In this document: positions 1 through 7,236 of the stretch, piece by piece
Layout: each line of letters begins with the position of its first letter
Position numbering within the stretch: the first letter of the stretch is position 1
DNA from: DASQUP01 sp035641235
Lineage (GTDB): Bacteria > Actinomycetota > CADDZG01 > WHSQ01
Assembly (NCBI GenBank): GCA_035641235.1
Contig: DASQUP010000206.1
Coordinates: 1 to 14,338 of the forward strand
DNA: 14,338 nucleotides
Direction of reading: 5' to 3'
The notes under the pieces: generated by a model
What the model saw: only the letters and a program-made list of their open reading frames with translations
Databases searched by the model: none
Told to the model about the DNA's origin: nothing
Position numbers and translations under genes: made by a program

Positions 1-1565
1 TGGTAGTAGCCGTAGTAATTGCGCGGAGTCGTGATCTCCGTGCTGGCGTTTAGCACCACCCCGAGGACCGGTGCCCCGAGCCGCTTGAGGAGTAGTCCAG
101 TGCGCTCCGCGACCTCGGGAGTGGTCCGTCCTGCGCGCGCAACGAGCAAGACAGAGTCGACTTCCTGCACGAGATCCGCCGGGTCGCTGGTGGTGAGGAT
201 CGGGGCGCTGTCGATCAAGACCAAGTCGCATTCGCTCCGAACGTCCCGGATGATCGAACGCATCTTGTCCGAACCGAGCAGATCCGCAGGGCGTTCCGGG
301 GGGTTCCCGCTGGGGATGAGGCGAACGCCCGCGAGAGAAGTGGGCTTGGACTCAGGCTTTGCACCGTTAGGAGACTGCAGCGCCTCGGCCAGGCCGGAGG
401 CAGTGGAGACACCAAGCAGCATGTCGATACGCGGCCGTCTGAAATCACACGAGAGGATGACGACGCGGTACCCGCGCGTGGCGAAACTCGCGGCCAGGTT
501 GGCAACGACGGTCGTCTTCCCGTCCGCGGGCCCGGGGCTGGTGACGAGAACCGCGCGCGGCGGATCTCCCTCGGTCGCGCCCATTGCCTGGGCGGGCTTG
601 CCTCCACGCAGCGGACGCCACACGGTGAGCATCGCTCCGAGCACGCGGAAGGCATCCGAGAAGCGCGAGCGGGGGTCGGACACAACGGCGTGGGCGAGGC
701 CCTTACGCTTGGAGCGCGGAACGCGCGGTACCTCGGCGAGTACCGGGAGCTCGAAGTGGCGTTCGGCTGCGTCCCGGTTCCTGATGCGGGTGTCGAAGGT
801 TTCGAGGAACAGCACAATCACTACCCCCGCAACAAGCCCGAGGAGGCCGGCGATGATCATGCGCCCTTGCCGGCTCTGCGGAGGCTGAATGCCGCCCGTC
901 TCGACCTCCACGGGGTAGGCGGCCTGGATGATCTGGAGCCCGCTGGGATTGGTGGCCGCCGCCGCCAGCTGCTGGTACGACTCGTACAACAGCCCGTACT
1001 GCCGTACCTTGGCGTCCCTTTCCGCCTGGACGACGGGGCGTCCCCCCGGCGGTGCGTCGGCTATGGCTCGATCGAGCGAGTCGATTTCGCCCTTCAGCCG
1101 ATCCAGCTGCCGCGAGAGGGGCGCGCCTTCCTGGGCAACCGAGCGAGCCTTCTGATCCTCGAGGAACCCAACCAGTTGCCGTGCGAAGGTGTTTGCGAGG
1201 ACTCTTGCGTCGCGCGACTTCGTCGACCTCGCGGTGATTTTGAGAATTCCGGTTTGGAGGTTCGCGGACGCACGCACCTTCTCGGTGAGTTCCACGGGAT
1301 TGCCGTCGTAGTTGATCTTTTCGGCGACACGCTCGGGGACTTCGCCGACAGTGGTCAGGGCCGCCAGAGCTCCTAGGTTGGTGATGCCGGGGGCCATTAC
1401 ATCGCCCGTGCTCACCAGGACCGTGGTTGCCTGAAACGAGCTTTGGCGCTTGCCCGGAGGCGCTACGGAGGTGAGGAACCATCCGGCAACTAGCGCAATG
1501 ACAACCGCGAGCGCTATATCAACCCACCGTCGCCGCACCGCTCTGACATAGTCGATCAGCTTCAC
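1..1565 (-). CDS. Wzz/Wzc-like polysaccharide co-polymerase with BY-kinase domain (partial, C-terminus off window)
   Basis: Inner-membrane chain-length regulator fused to a bacterial tyrosine kinase for exopolysaccharide assembly; 521 codons are visible. Residues 16-34 form a first membrane helix, about 40-220 a periplasmic Wzz-type region, and 236-254 a second helix preceded by a proline-containing stretch (PPQ). The cytoplasmic kinase follows, with Walker A at 342-352 (SPGPADGKTT), an A'-like motif at 368-377 (VVILSCDFRR) and Walker B at 447-455 (DLVLIDSAP). In Wzc the A' motif normally has two aspartates; here the first is Ser372 and only Asp374 remains. The visible end is NYYGYY (516-521), the beginning of the C-terminal tyrosine cluster that BY-kinases autophosphorylate. 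The GTG start overlaps the upstream regulator's stop codon (GTGA), with AGGAGG nine bases ahead, so translation is probably coupled. Family assignment is firm; the name wzc or cpsD is not certain. Confidence 0.93.
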   Translation of the reverse strand, partial: MKLIDYVRAVRRRWVDIALAVVIALVAGWFLTSVAPPGKRQSSFQATTVLVSTGDVMAPGITNLGALAALTTVGEVPERVAEKINYDGNPVELTEKVRASANLQTGILKITARSTKSRDARVLANTFARQLVGFLEDQKARSVAQEGAPLSRQLDRLKGEIDSLDRAIADAPPGGRPVVQAERDAKVRQYGLLYESYQQLAAAATNPSGLQIIQAAYPVEVETGGIQPPQSRQGRMIIAGLLGLVAGVVIVLFLETFDTRIRNRDAAERHFELPVLAEVPRVPRSKRKGLAHAVVSDPRSRFSDAFRVLGAMLTVWRPLRGGKPAQAMGATEGDPPRAVLVTSPGPADGKTTVVANLAASFATRGYRVVILSCDFRRPRIDMLLGVSTASGLAEALQSPNGAKPESKPTSLAGVRLIPSGNPPERPADLLGSDKMRSIIRDVRSECDLVLIDSAPILTTSDPADLVQEVDSVLLVARAGRTTPEVAERTGLLLKRLGAPVLGVVLNASTEITTPRNYYGYY

Positions 1566-2104
1566 AGGCCCGATCCTCCTATCCCTTGGGCCATCGCCAC
1601 CCTCACTGCCGCGGCCTGGTTTGGCACCTGCAACTTGGCAAAGATGCGAGCCTTGTGCTGCTCCACGGTCTTTTCGCTGATACCGAGCTGGTACGCGACT
1701 TGCTTGGCGACCATCCCGTTTGCTATGAGGCGAAGGATCTCTCGCTGGCGAGGGCTGAGCGACTGCGGCGTGCCGGCGGCCACAACTCCGGGGACGAGAG
1801 CAGAGGCAAGCGCCCCGATCGACGCGCGGATGGGCACCCGAAGGTCTTGGTGCTCTTCCGCTCCGTCGCCGAGCAGAACCACACGCACCCCCGCGCGCCT
1901 CAAGCGAGACGCGGCGCCAAGCGCCCCAACCATGAACTGGTCCAGCACAACCGCATCGGAACGGCGACCGATCTTCTCACCCTCGGCCAGATCTGTAGTC
2001 GAACCCACGGTAACGATGCCCGGATATTGAGCGATGGCAGCGCCTACTCCCTCGGCCACCATTGCATGACGGTGAACGACGACCACAGCACGTGACCTCA
2101 TCAC
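1562..2104 (-). CDS. LuxR/NarL-type regulator with degenerate receiver domain
   Basis: DNA-binding protein of 180 residues, probably a transcription regulator of the surrounding glycan genes. Residues 116-175 are a clear LuxR-type helix-turn-helix (LSPRQREILRLIANG through KTVEQHKARIFAKL). The N-terminal part follows the shape of a receiver domain but is altered. The acidic pair that binds Mg2+ is His11-Arg12, no conserved lysine is evident near residues 90-95, and the domain is shortened, although an aspartate (Asp55 in AVVLDQF) sits where the phosphoacceptor would be. Phosphorylation control is therefore unlikely (inference). The GTG start overlaps the dehydratase stop by 4 bp; an ATG follows one codon later and could be the real start. 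Its own stop overlaps the BY-kinase start by 4 bp, so it is embedded in the operon rather than free-standing. Confidence 0.9.
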   Translation of the reverse strand: MMRSRAVVVVHRHAMVAEGVGAAIAQYPGIVTVGSTTDLAEGEKIGRRSDAVVLDQFMVGALGAASRLRRAGVRVVLLGDGAEEHQDLRVPIRASIGALASALVPGVVAAGTPQSLSPRQREILRLIANGMVAKQVAYQLGISEKTVEQHKARIFAKLQVPNQAAAVRVAMAQGIGGSGL

Positions 2105-3999
2105 ACTGCTCCCTGGATCGGAACTCGCTCGCGTCCAGCCACGACGACCTTCAGGGATGCACCCAGCTCGTCGCTTTCATCGGCGAGCGCGAGCAGCTCG
2201 AAGTCGCGGATGGCTCTGCGCAGTCGCGCAGGGTCGGGAACCGCCGGCCGCGACACACGAATGCCTGGATGGGCGCTGGGTAGCAGATCTTCCGTCAGAT
2301 CGATGATGTCCTCGACCAGCTTTTCACCGGGCCGAGCACCGACGATTTGGATGGTGATGTCCTTCTCCGGAACCTTGCCCGAGAGCCGGATGAGCTTGCG
2401 GGCAAGATCGAGGACATTCATCGGTTCACCCATCTCAAGGGTGAACACCTCACCACCGGTGGAAAGCGCCGCAGCCTGCAGAACGAGCTGAACGGCCTCG
2501 TGAACGCTCATGAAGTAGCGGGCCATTGACGGATCCGTGACGGTAACCGGGCCGCCTTGGGCGATCTGTCGAAAGAACGTTGGGACCACGCTTCCCCGAC
2601 TTCCGAGAACGTTCCCGAAGCGGACGGCGCAGAAGTGGCAGCCGTGGCCATCGAGGCTCCGAACGATCTGCTCGGCGAACCATTTCGTCGCACCCATCAC
2701 GTTGACGGGACCAATGGCCTTGTCCGTGGAGATCAACACAAAGCGCTCGACTCCCGTCGCCGCAGCCGCGTCGGCGACGTTCGCAGTTCCGATGATGTTT
2801 GTGTAAAACGCTTCCTCAGGATGGGCTTCCAGCAGCGGCACGTGTTTGTGCGCCGCAGCGTGAAACACGACGTTGGGTGACTCCCGTCGGAACAGGTTGA
2901 GCATCCGTTCGCGATCGCGGATGTCCGCCAGCACGATGCGAATGCCGGTGTGACCGTCGAGATCCACCAGTAGATCGTGGAGGTGCGTCTCGTCGTGGTC
3001 GAGGAGCAGGAGCCGCGCCGGGGCGAACGAGGCGACTTGCCTTACGATCTCGGAGCCGATCGACCCTCCGGCTCCGGTAACGAGCACACTTTGGTCACGG
3101 ATCATCCTCCCAACAGAGTCGAGATCGGTCTCCACCTGGCGACGCCCAAGGAGATCCTCGATCCGGAGGTCACGGATGTCGCGCGCAGTCACCTTTCCCC
3201 CCACGACCTCCCTGCGGGATGGGAGAACGCGCAGAGACACGCCCGCGGCCTCACACTGCGAGGCAACGTCTCGAACGAGATCACTTGCCGCCGATGGGAT
3301 TGCCAGCAGGACCTCGTCGATCTTCAGGCGGTCGACAAGCCGCGTGATCGCGTGTCGCTTGCCGATTACCGCGACTCCGTGCAGTGCCCTGTGCAGCTTT
3401 CGGGGATCGTCGTCCACCAACGCGACCGGATCGAGACCCAAGTAGGGATGGTTGAGGAGGTCCTTGACGATCATCGCGCCGGCATCACCGGCTCCCACGA
3501 CCAATACCCTTCTCACGGCCTCCTCCGTCTGGCGGCGTCGAAAGCCGAAGAGGCGGTTCTGGAACCTGATGGCTCCGAAGCCCATCAGCGACAGCGTCGA
3601 CCCGAGGACGACAACCGAGATCGGCAGCGGATAAAGGCGCGTACGGAGGCTGACGTCCAATGCAGTCATCAAGGCTCCGCCCGCAATTCCTGCGAGCACC
3701 ACGCGTCGAGCCTCTTGAACGCTCGCGTAGCGCCATATCTCTCCGTAGAGCCCGAACATGTAGTTCGCGAGCAGATGAATGAGCGCAGCGACCGAGGCAA
3801 ACCACCAGAAGTTGCTCCAGTACGCGGGCGGCACGCGGCCGTCGAAGCGCAGTACCAGCGGCGCGATATAGGCAACGAATACGACTCCCAAATCGATCAG
3901 CGCGAGCGGTCCGTTGCGCCGCAGGAGGGAAACGATCCGCTCTGGGAGCCGGTGCTCTTCATCCACGGAGACTGAATCCTCGATGGAAATCGATCTCAT
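2101..3999 (-). CDS. Membrane-bound nucleotide-sugar 4,6-dehydratase (PglF/WbpM/CapD family)
   Basis: Large membrane form of UDP-N-acetylhexosamine 4,6-dehydratase, 632 residues, full length for the family. It would convert a UDP-GlcNAc-type sugar to the 4-keto-6-deoxy intermediate used for polysaccharide or glycan building blocks. Four hydrophobic helices lie at about 32-50, 62-82, 100-116 and 126-145. A first Rossmann domain starts with GAGDAG (169-174). The catalytic SDR-like domain starts with TGAGGSIGSE (308-317) and carries STDKA (424-428) and the MGATK motif (435-439), in which Met replaces the usual SDR tyrosine, as reported for WbpM. NAD-dependent chemistry is expected. The ATG start overlaps the preceding gene's stop (ATGA), and its own stop overlaps the next regulator. 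The exact sugar cannot be read from the sequence. Confidence 0.95.
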   Translation of the reverse strand: MRSISIEDSVSVDEEHRLPERIVSLLRRNGPLALIDLGVVFVAYIAPLVLRFDGRVPPAYWSNFWWFASVAALIHLLANYMFGLYGEIWRYASVQEARRVVLAGIAGGALMTALDVSLRTRLYPLPISVVVLGSTLSLMGFGAIRFQNRLFGFRRRQTEEAVRRVLVVGAGDAGAMIVKDLLNHPYLGLDPVALVDDDPRKLHRALHGVAVIGKRHAITRLVDRLKIDEVLLAIPSAASDLVRDVASQCEAAGVSLRVLPSRREVVGGKVTARDIRDLRIEDLLGRRQVETDLDSVGRMIRDQSVLVTGAGGSIGSEIVRQVASFAPARLLLLDHDETHLHDLLVDLDGHTGIRIVLADIRDRERMLNLFRRESPNVVFHAAAHKHVPLLEAHPEEAFYTNIIGTANVADAAAATGVERFVLISTDKAIGPVNVMGATKWFAEQIVRSLDGHGCHFCAVRFGNVLGSRGSVVPTFFRQIAQGGPVTVTDPSMARYFMSVHEAVQLVLQAAALSTGGEVFTLEMGEPMNVLDLARKLIRLSGKVPEKDITIQIVGARPGEKLVEDIIDLTEDLLPSAHPGIRVSRPAVPDPARLRRAIRDFELLALADESDELGASLKVVVAGRERVPIQGAV

Positions 4000-4820
4000 G
4001 GGCGCGCTCCCGCGCCGTTGAGAAGCGGCCGCCGCCCGCCCAGTGCCCTCTGAAGCGAGTCCAGCATGTCCCTAGGACTAGCGAAGCCCACTCCGTAGCA
4101 ACGAGCCCCTGCGACCAGCCGACCGAGCCCTTCGAGGACGCTCCCACGCAACTCATCGACATTGTTGACCGAGCCCGTAAGCCGATGAAGGGTGAGTCCG
4201 CGGGTAATCGGCTGCAGCAGGGGGCCGCTTTCCGTGTGCGTACAAACGACGTCGATCGGAGTGGCTTCGTCGACGAACAAGCGGTCGCCGCCGGCCTGCC
4301 CGTCGGAGCCGAATCGACGCAGCGGGCGCTCATCAATGTCGAGGCGCCGCTCGACGGGGACGACGCGGCCGGTATCGGCATCAATCGCCACCCACGTAGA
4401 CCCGGACAACGCAAGCCCGGAATGCTCCACGCGCCTGCCAAGCTCGCCGAGGCGCGGGACCACCCACCAGGGGACGATGGCGGACACACCGTCAGCCCGA
4501 ACCAACGCGCCGCGGACGAAGATGGAGTCACGCCGTGATTGGAACGTAACCGCTTCCAGCTCGGCCAAGAGGCCGCGCAGCAGTGTCGACAGGTGGAGGG
4601 TCCGAATCAGTGCGGTCGTGCCCCAGTAGAGGATGTGGAAGCCGCGGCCGCTGCGGCGATTTCCGGTGGGCTCCCCACCTATCACGATGGAATATGAGGG
4701 CGAGGCCTCCTCCGAGGTTCGATATCGGATCAGGGCATGGTCGAGCGTCCGCCCGAAGTCCACGGAGGTAGTTCTGATACCCAGCGTGACTTCTCCGAAG
4801 TCGTAAGTTCTACTCATCAC
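3996..4820 (-). CDS. HprK-related protein lacking the P-loop (putative pseudokinase)
   Basis: Protein of 274 residues. Its middle section resembles the HprK-related kinases found beside PqqD-like proteins in actinobacterial glycan and lasso-peptide clusters. The block from about residue 100 (IFVRGALVRADGVSAIVP) through WVAIDADTGRVVPVERRL (143-160) matches the strands around the nucleotide site of that family. Where a Walker A (GxSGxGKST) would follow the 'VP', this protein reads WWVVPRLGELGRRV (118-131), with no glycine-rich loop and no GK[ST]. ATP-dependent phosphotransfer is therefore unlikely, and a binding or scaffolding role is more plausible (inference). The homology itself is a by-eye judgement. 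GTG at 4820 is followed directly by ATG at 4817, which may be the true start; no strong ribosome site is seen. It lies 76 bp after the PqqD-like gene and overlaps the dehydratase by 4 bp. Confidence 0.72.
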   Translation of the reverse strand: MMSRTYDFGEVTLGIRTTSVDFGRTLDHALIRYRTSEEASPSYSIVIGGEPTGNRRSGRGFHILYWGTTALIRTLHLSTLLRGLLAELEAVTFQSRRDSIFVRGALVRADGVSAIVPWWVVPRLGELGRRVEHSGLALSGSTWVAIDADTGRVVPVERRLDIDERPLRRFGSDGQAGGDRLFVDEATPIDVVCTHTESGPLLQPITRGLTLHRLTGSVNNVDELRGSVLEGLGRLVAGARCYGVGFASPRDMLDSLQRALGGRRPLLNGAGARP

Positions 4821-4896
4821 CCACCCGAGGCGATCTAGTTTGCTCTGTCAGGGACTCGCGGGCGTCCTTGATCGCACCCGCGCCCGCTCGTCTGTT

Positions 4897-5187
4897 TCAA
4901 CCATGAGCCTGGTCCGACCGATCGACGAGGAGATCCGCTCTTCGCAGCTTGCGCAGAAGAGACCTGATCTGCTTCTCAACGTCGTCTTCGGGGAGCTGGA
5001 ATGCGTATGCGATGTCGATCGCCAGCTCCCTTATCGTGGCGCTGCCGTCACAGAGCTTCGCGACTATCGTCGCCGTTGAGTTCAGGTGGTGAAGGTCACC
5101 GGTTCGATCGTCATAGATCACGGCTTCGCCATCGAGCTCAACCGTGGTCAGATCCTCGCGGATCCTCGGTTTGATGGGAGCAGTCAC
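4897..5187 (-). CDS. PqqD-like small protein (RRE-type fold)
   Basis: Small protein of 96 residues in the PqqD family, the winged-helix fold that serves as a peptide-binding chaperone or RiPP recognition element in PQQ and lasso-peptide pathways. Characteristic features are the N-terminal strands (VELDGEAVIYDDRTGDLHHL, 16-35), the following helix NSTATIVAKLCDG (36-48) and the helical second half with its acidic DDVEKQIRSLLRKL segment (68-81). I chose GTG at 5187, five bases after the upstream regulator's stop; an in-frame ATG at 5220 would add 11 residues and overlap that gene. Pairing with an HprK-like protein next door is typical of glycan and lasso loci. No precursor peptide, protease or cyclase is visible here, so its partner is unknown. 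Confidence 0.82.
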   Translation of the reverse strand: MTAPIKPRIREDLTTVELDGEAVIYDDRTGDLHHLNSTATIVAKLCDGSATIRELAIDIAYAFQLPEDDVEKQIRSLLRKLRRADLLVDRSDQAHG

Positions 5188-5191
5188 GACT

Positions 5192-5893
5192 TCACCGGCT
5201 GCTGCTCGACAGTTCTTCATGGATACCGTTACGCACCACAAACGCAGCGGCTTCGAGGCGTGAGTGAAGATCGAGCTTGCGGAACAGATTGCGGATGTGT
5301 GTGCGAGCGGTCTGTGGACTTATTACGAGAACTCTTGCGATCTCGTCCTTGTCAGACCCCTCCGCCACCAGGGCCAAGACCTCCTTCTCCCGGCGCGTGA
5401 GGCAAGACATCTGACGTAGGGCGAAATCCTTCTCTCGGCCCCGATTGACGAGGCTAGTGATGAGCCCCCCGAGCATTGCCCTGGGAATGGGAGCCTCGCC
5501 GCGCGAGATGCCTCGGGCCGCCTCGAGCAACTGATCAAGCGGAGAGTTTTGAGTCAAGTATCCGGTGGCCCCGGCCTCGACGGTCTCCAGGAGCGTCGCC
5601 TGGTCTTCCTCGTCCGCGATAACCACAACCTTGCAGGCGGGGACACGCTTCGTGATGATGCGTGTCAGCCGGATCCCATCGCAATTCGGCAACTCGAGGT
5701 CGACAAGCGCGACATCTGGATCTACGCGCTCCGCTTCGGCTGCCGCCTGAACGCCATCGCGTGCGACGCCCACTACTCGGAGGTCGCTCTCCCTCTCGAA
5801 GGCAGACCGCATCGTGTCGCAGACCAGTGACTGCCCGTGGGCGATCAAGATGCGGATCGGTGTACCGTTAGCCCTCGACACAACTGCACCCAT
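5192..5893 (-). CDS. NarL/FixJ-family regulator with degenerate receiver
   Basis: Two-domain transcription regulator of 233 residues. The receiver spans about 13-130 and the LuxR-type helix-turn-helix about 165-222 (LTRREKEVLALVAEG, then ISPQTARTHIRNLFRKL). The receiver keeps the acceptor-like Asp65 (VALVDLELP) but has lost the rest of the phosphorylation site. The acidic pair is His19-Gly20 (ILIAHGQSL instead of ILIADDHPL), the Ser/Thr position is alanine (VVIADEE, near 93), and the conserved lysine is Gln115 (GYLTQNS). It is thus probably a phosphorylation-independent regulator (inference). The ATG at 5893 has AAGGGG immediately before it, an unusually tight spacing, so the exact start is uncertain. 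The gene begins 30 bp after the upstream regulator's stop, and a heptamer palindrome (5958-5978) lies just upstream. Confidence 0.92.
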   Translation of the reverse strand: MGAVVSRANGTPIRILIAHGQSLVCDTMRSAFERESDLRVVGVARDGVQAAAEAERVDPDVALVDLELPNCDGIRLTRIITKRVPACKVVVIADEEDQATLLETVEAGATGYLTQNSPLDQLLEAARGISRGEAPIPRAMLGGLITSLVNRGREKDFALRQMSCLTRREKEVLALVAEGSDKDEIARVLVISPQTARTHIRNLFRKLDLHSRLEAAAFVVRNGIHEELSSSSR

Positions 5894-5923
5894 CCCCTTG
5901 GAACCGCGGCGTGGTGTGAAACG

Positions 5924-6673
5924 CTAGTTACGCCGACCGCCAACTACACGCGATGCAAGGGGTAAACGACCTACCCCTGACGTATGAAATCCGTTTGAGT
6001 CGCGGACCTGCGCTCGATGGGTGTTGACCAGTCCCAACCGAACAGCCGTGGCCGCAGCTTCGATACGCGAATGGACATGGAGCTTGGTCAGAACGCTCTG
6101 AACATGGGTCCTGATTGTGTTGGGACTGAGTACGAGGCGTTCGGCCATCTCGCTGCTGTTTGCGCCCTCGGCCAGCAGCATCAGGACCTCGTACTCCCGA
6201 GGCGTCAGGAGTTCCACCGATGAAGATTGCACGCCGCCTCTAACCCGCGTCATGCTCCCGCGTCCTACCCGGGAACTAGCGGGGAGGCTTACTACGGTTT
6301 GCCCGTCGAGGACTCCCTGAATCGTTGCTACGAAATGGTTCAGAGGTGTGTCTTTTGTGACGCACGCCTGGAAACCGGCCTCGGCTGCGTTCCGCACCGC
6401 TTCACAGTCGGTGTAGGTAGTGACGGCGATCAGCTTGGTGTCGGGAAAATCCGAGAGGATCCTGCGTCCGATTGAGATCCCGTCCTCGCCGCCCAAGCTC
6501 AGGTCCAAAAGCACTAGCTCGGGCCTCTCATGTCGAACCGTCGCGAGAGCGCTGGGACCTGTCGTCGCGAGACCTATGACTGTGTGTCCTCGCTCCTCCA
6601 GGGGAGGTGTAATGAGATCCGCGAACAATCTGTGGTCGTCAACGATGAGCACACGGGGTTGCTTCGGGCCCAT
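5924..6673 (-). CDS. NarL/FixJ-family response regulator, canonical receiver
   Basis: Response regulator of 249 residues and first gene of the glycan operon. The receiver (about 7-122) has the full phosphorylation site: Asp12-Asp13 (VLIVDDH), acceptor Asp57 (LVLLDLSL), Thr85/86 (AVTTY) and Lys107 (CVTKD). The LuxR-type helix-turn-helix covers about 155-215 (LTPREYEVLMLLAEG, then LSPNTIRTHVQSVLTKL). A non-conserved tail of some 33 residues follows; its coding DNA contains a perfect inverted heptamer repeat that may be a binding site for these regulators. No histidine kinase is present in the window, so the phosphodonor must lie elsewhere. The start is ATG at 6673 with a GGGGGG ribosome site seven bases upstream. 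It is separated from the next upstream gene by 563 bp, where the operon promoter should lie. Confidence 0.94.
   Translation of the reverse strand: MGPKQPRVLIVDDHRLFADLITPPLEERGHTVIGLATTGPSALATVRHERPELVLLDLSLGGEDGISIGRRILSDFPDTKLIAVTTYTDCEAVRNAAEAGFQACVTKDTPLNHFVATIQGVLDGQTVVSLPASSRVGRGSMTRVRGGVQSSSVELLTPREYEVLMLLAEGANSSEMAERLVLSPNTIRTHVQSVLTKLHVHSRIEAAATAVRLGLVNTHRAQVRDSNGFHTSGVGRLPLASRVVGGRRN
5958..5978. promoter_or_regulatory. Inverted heptamer repeat, candidate NarL/FixJ-type operator
   Basis: Perfect inverted repeat AGGGGTA-N7-TACCCCT. Each arm fits the NarL heptamer consensus TACYYMT, but the arms are arranged outward around a 7-base spacer rather than as the E. coli 7-2-7 site. It lies inside the 3' end of the first regulator gene and about 65-85 bp upstream of the next regulator's start, a reasonable position for an internal operator. 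Binding by a regulator of this locus is inference. Confidence 0.5.
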
Positions 6674-7236
6674 AATTCATCCCCCCTTCTGTGAGCTTCG
6701 TGCTTTTCTTTGCTGAACTCGCTCGCAGCCCCAGTGCTACGGCATGCAGTTCCTCAACTTCCACGAGTAACGATCGATCTCCTGCCGGAGACAGAAAGAA
6801 TCTGGTAGAAGATGGTGCGACTGACTTGCTTGCTGTGCTTGCGCGGATAAGCAAACGGATGCTGGCTTGCGGCGACCACAGGTACTGGTGTTCTTTGCAT
6901 TTCAGCCCTCAAGCGATCTGACTCATAAGCCACGATTGCTTTGCTTTTGCCCGCTACGAGAAGCATGACTATATGAGCGCCGTTTATAGCTGCCTAGGTG
7001 CAATGGCTAGGTTTTCGCGAGATCCCCCATCCGGGGTTGTGGTTACCCCCATCCGGGGTTGTGGTTTGCACCTGAGGAGTCGGTCGCCGCCGAAACTAAT
7101 TCCTTCTTGACGTCCTCGTGCCACCCGGCGCGCCGGACTCGCTGAAACGGCAATCAGCTACGAAATAATGAGGCTAACTGCCAACTCAGGGTCGGGGCGG
7201 TGACCGCAACCCTCCACGTCTGAAGGCCTGGACTGC
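6674..7236. other. 563-bp gene-free stretch holding the glycan operon's upstream region
   Basis: No credible gene on either strand; the short open frames have no conserved features. The stretch is less GC-rich in its left half. On the minus strand it contains AT-rich hexamers (TATAAA near 6985-6990, ATATAG near 6970-6975), but I cannot pair either with a good -35 box, so no promoter is called. It holds the tandem 22-bp repeat at 7024-7067 and a 12-bp GC palindrome (CCGGCGCGCCGG, 7125-7136). It must contain both the end of the sulfatase transcript and the operon promoter; no clear terminator is visible. Confidence 0.6.
7024..7067. repeat. Tandem 22-bp repeat, candidate double operator
   Basis: Two copies of a 21-bp unit (7024-7044 and 7046-7066) are identical and separated by one base, giving a 22-bp period, about two helical turns. 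Each unit begins CCCCCATCCGGGG and ends TTGTGGTT. It contains CCCC/GGGG arms around CATCC, and in the second unit the arms extend to ACCCC/GGGGT. The identical copies on the same helix face suggest two regulator dimers binding side by side. It lies about 350-390 bp upstream of the first regulator's start codon. The bound protein is unknown; the LuxR-type regulators of the operon are the obvious candidates. Confidence 0.6.

Noticed and set aside
298..303. Possible frameshift at a six-G run inside the BY-kinase gene
   Set aside because: Careful reading keeps the minus-strand frame open through the run and into Walker B, so no frameshift is needed.
19..888. 289-codon plus-strand open frame
   Set aside because: Lies opposite the BY-kinase, whose Walker motifs are all in frame on the minus strand; low-complexity Ser/Arg/Thr product.
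2977..3975. 332-codon open frame on the plus strand opposite the dehydratase
   Set aside because: Composition rich in Arg, Glu and His with no domain pattern; the minus strand encodes a full, well-conserved enzyme, so this is a GC-driven shadow.
4848..4904. 18-codon frame between the PqqD-like and HprK-like genes, considered as a RiPP precursor
   Set aside because: Its start overlaps the PqqD-like stop, it has no convincing ribosome site and no leader/core pattern, and no maturation enzymes are nearby.
6639..6966. Small minus-strand frames (6639-6854, 6754-6966) in the gene-free stretch
   Set aside because: No recognisable features, no clear ribosome sites, and one overlaps the start of the first regulator gene.
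7024..7067. CRISPR array
   Set aside because: Only two units separated by one base and no spacers or cas genes; a tandem operator fits better.
7125..7136. CCGGCGCGCCGG palindrome as terminator of the sulfatase gene
   Set aside because: It has no loop, no T-tract and lies about 100 bp past the stop; probably chance in GC-rich DNA.
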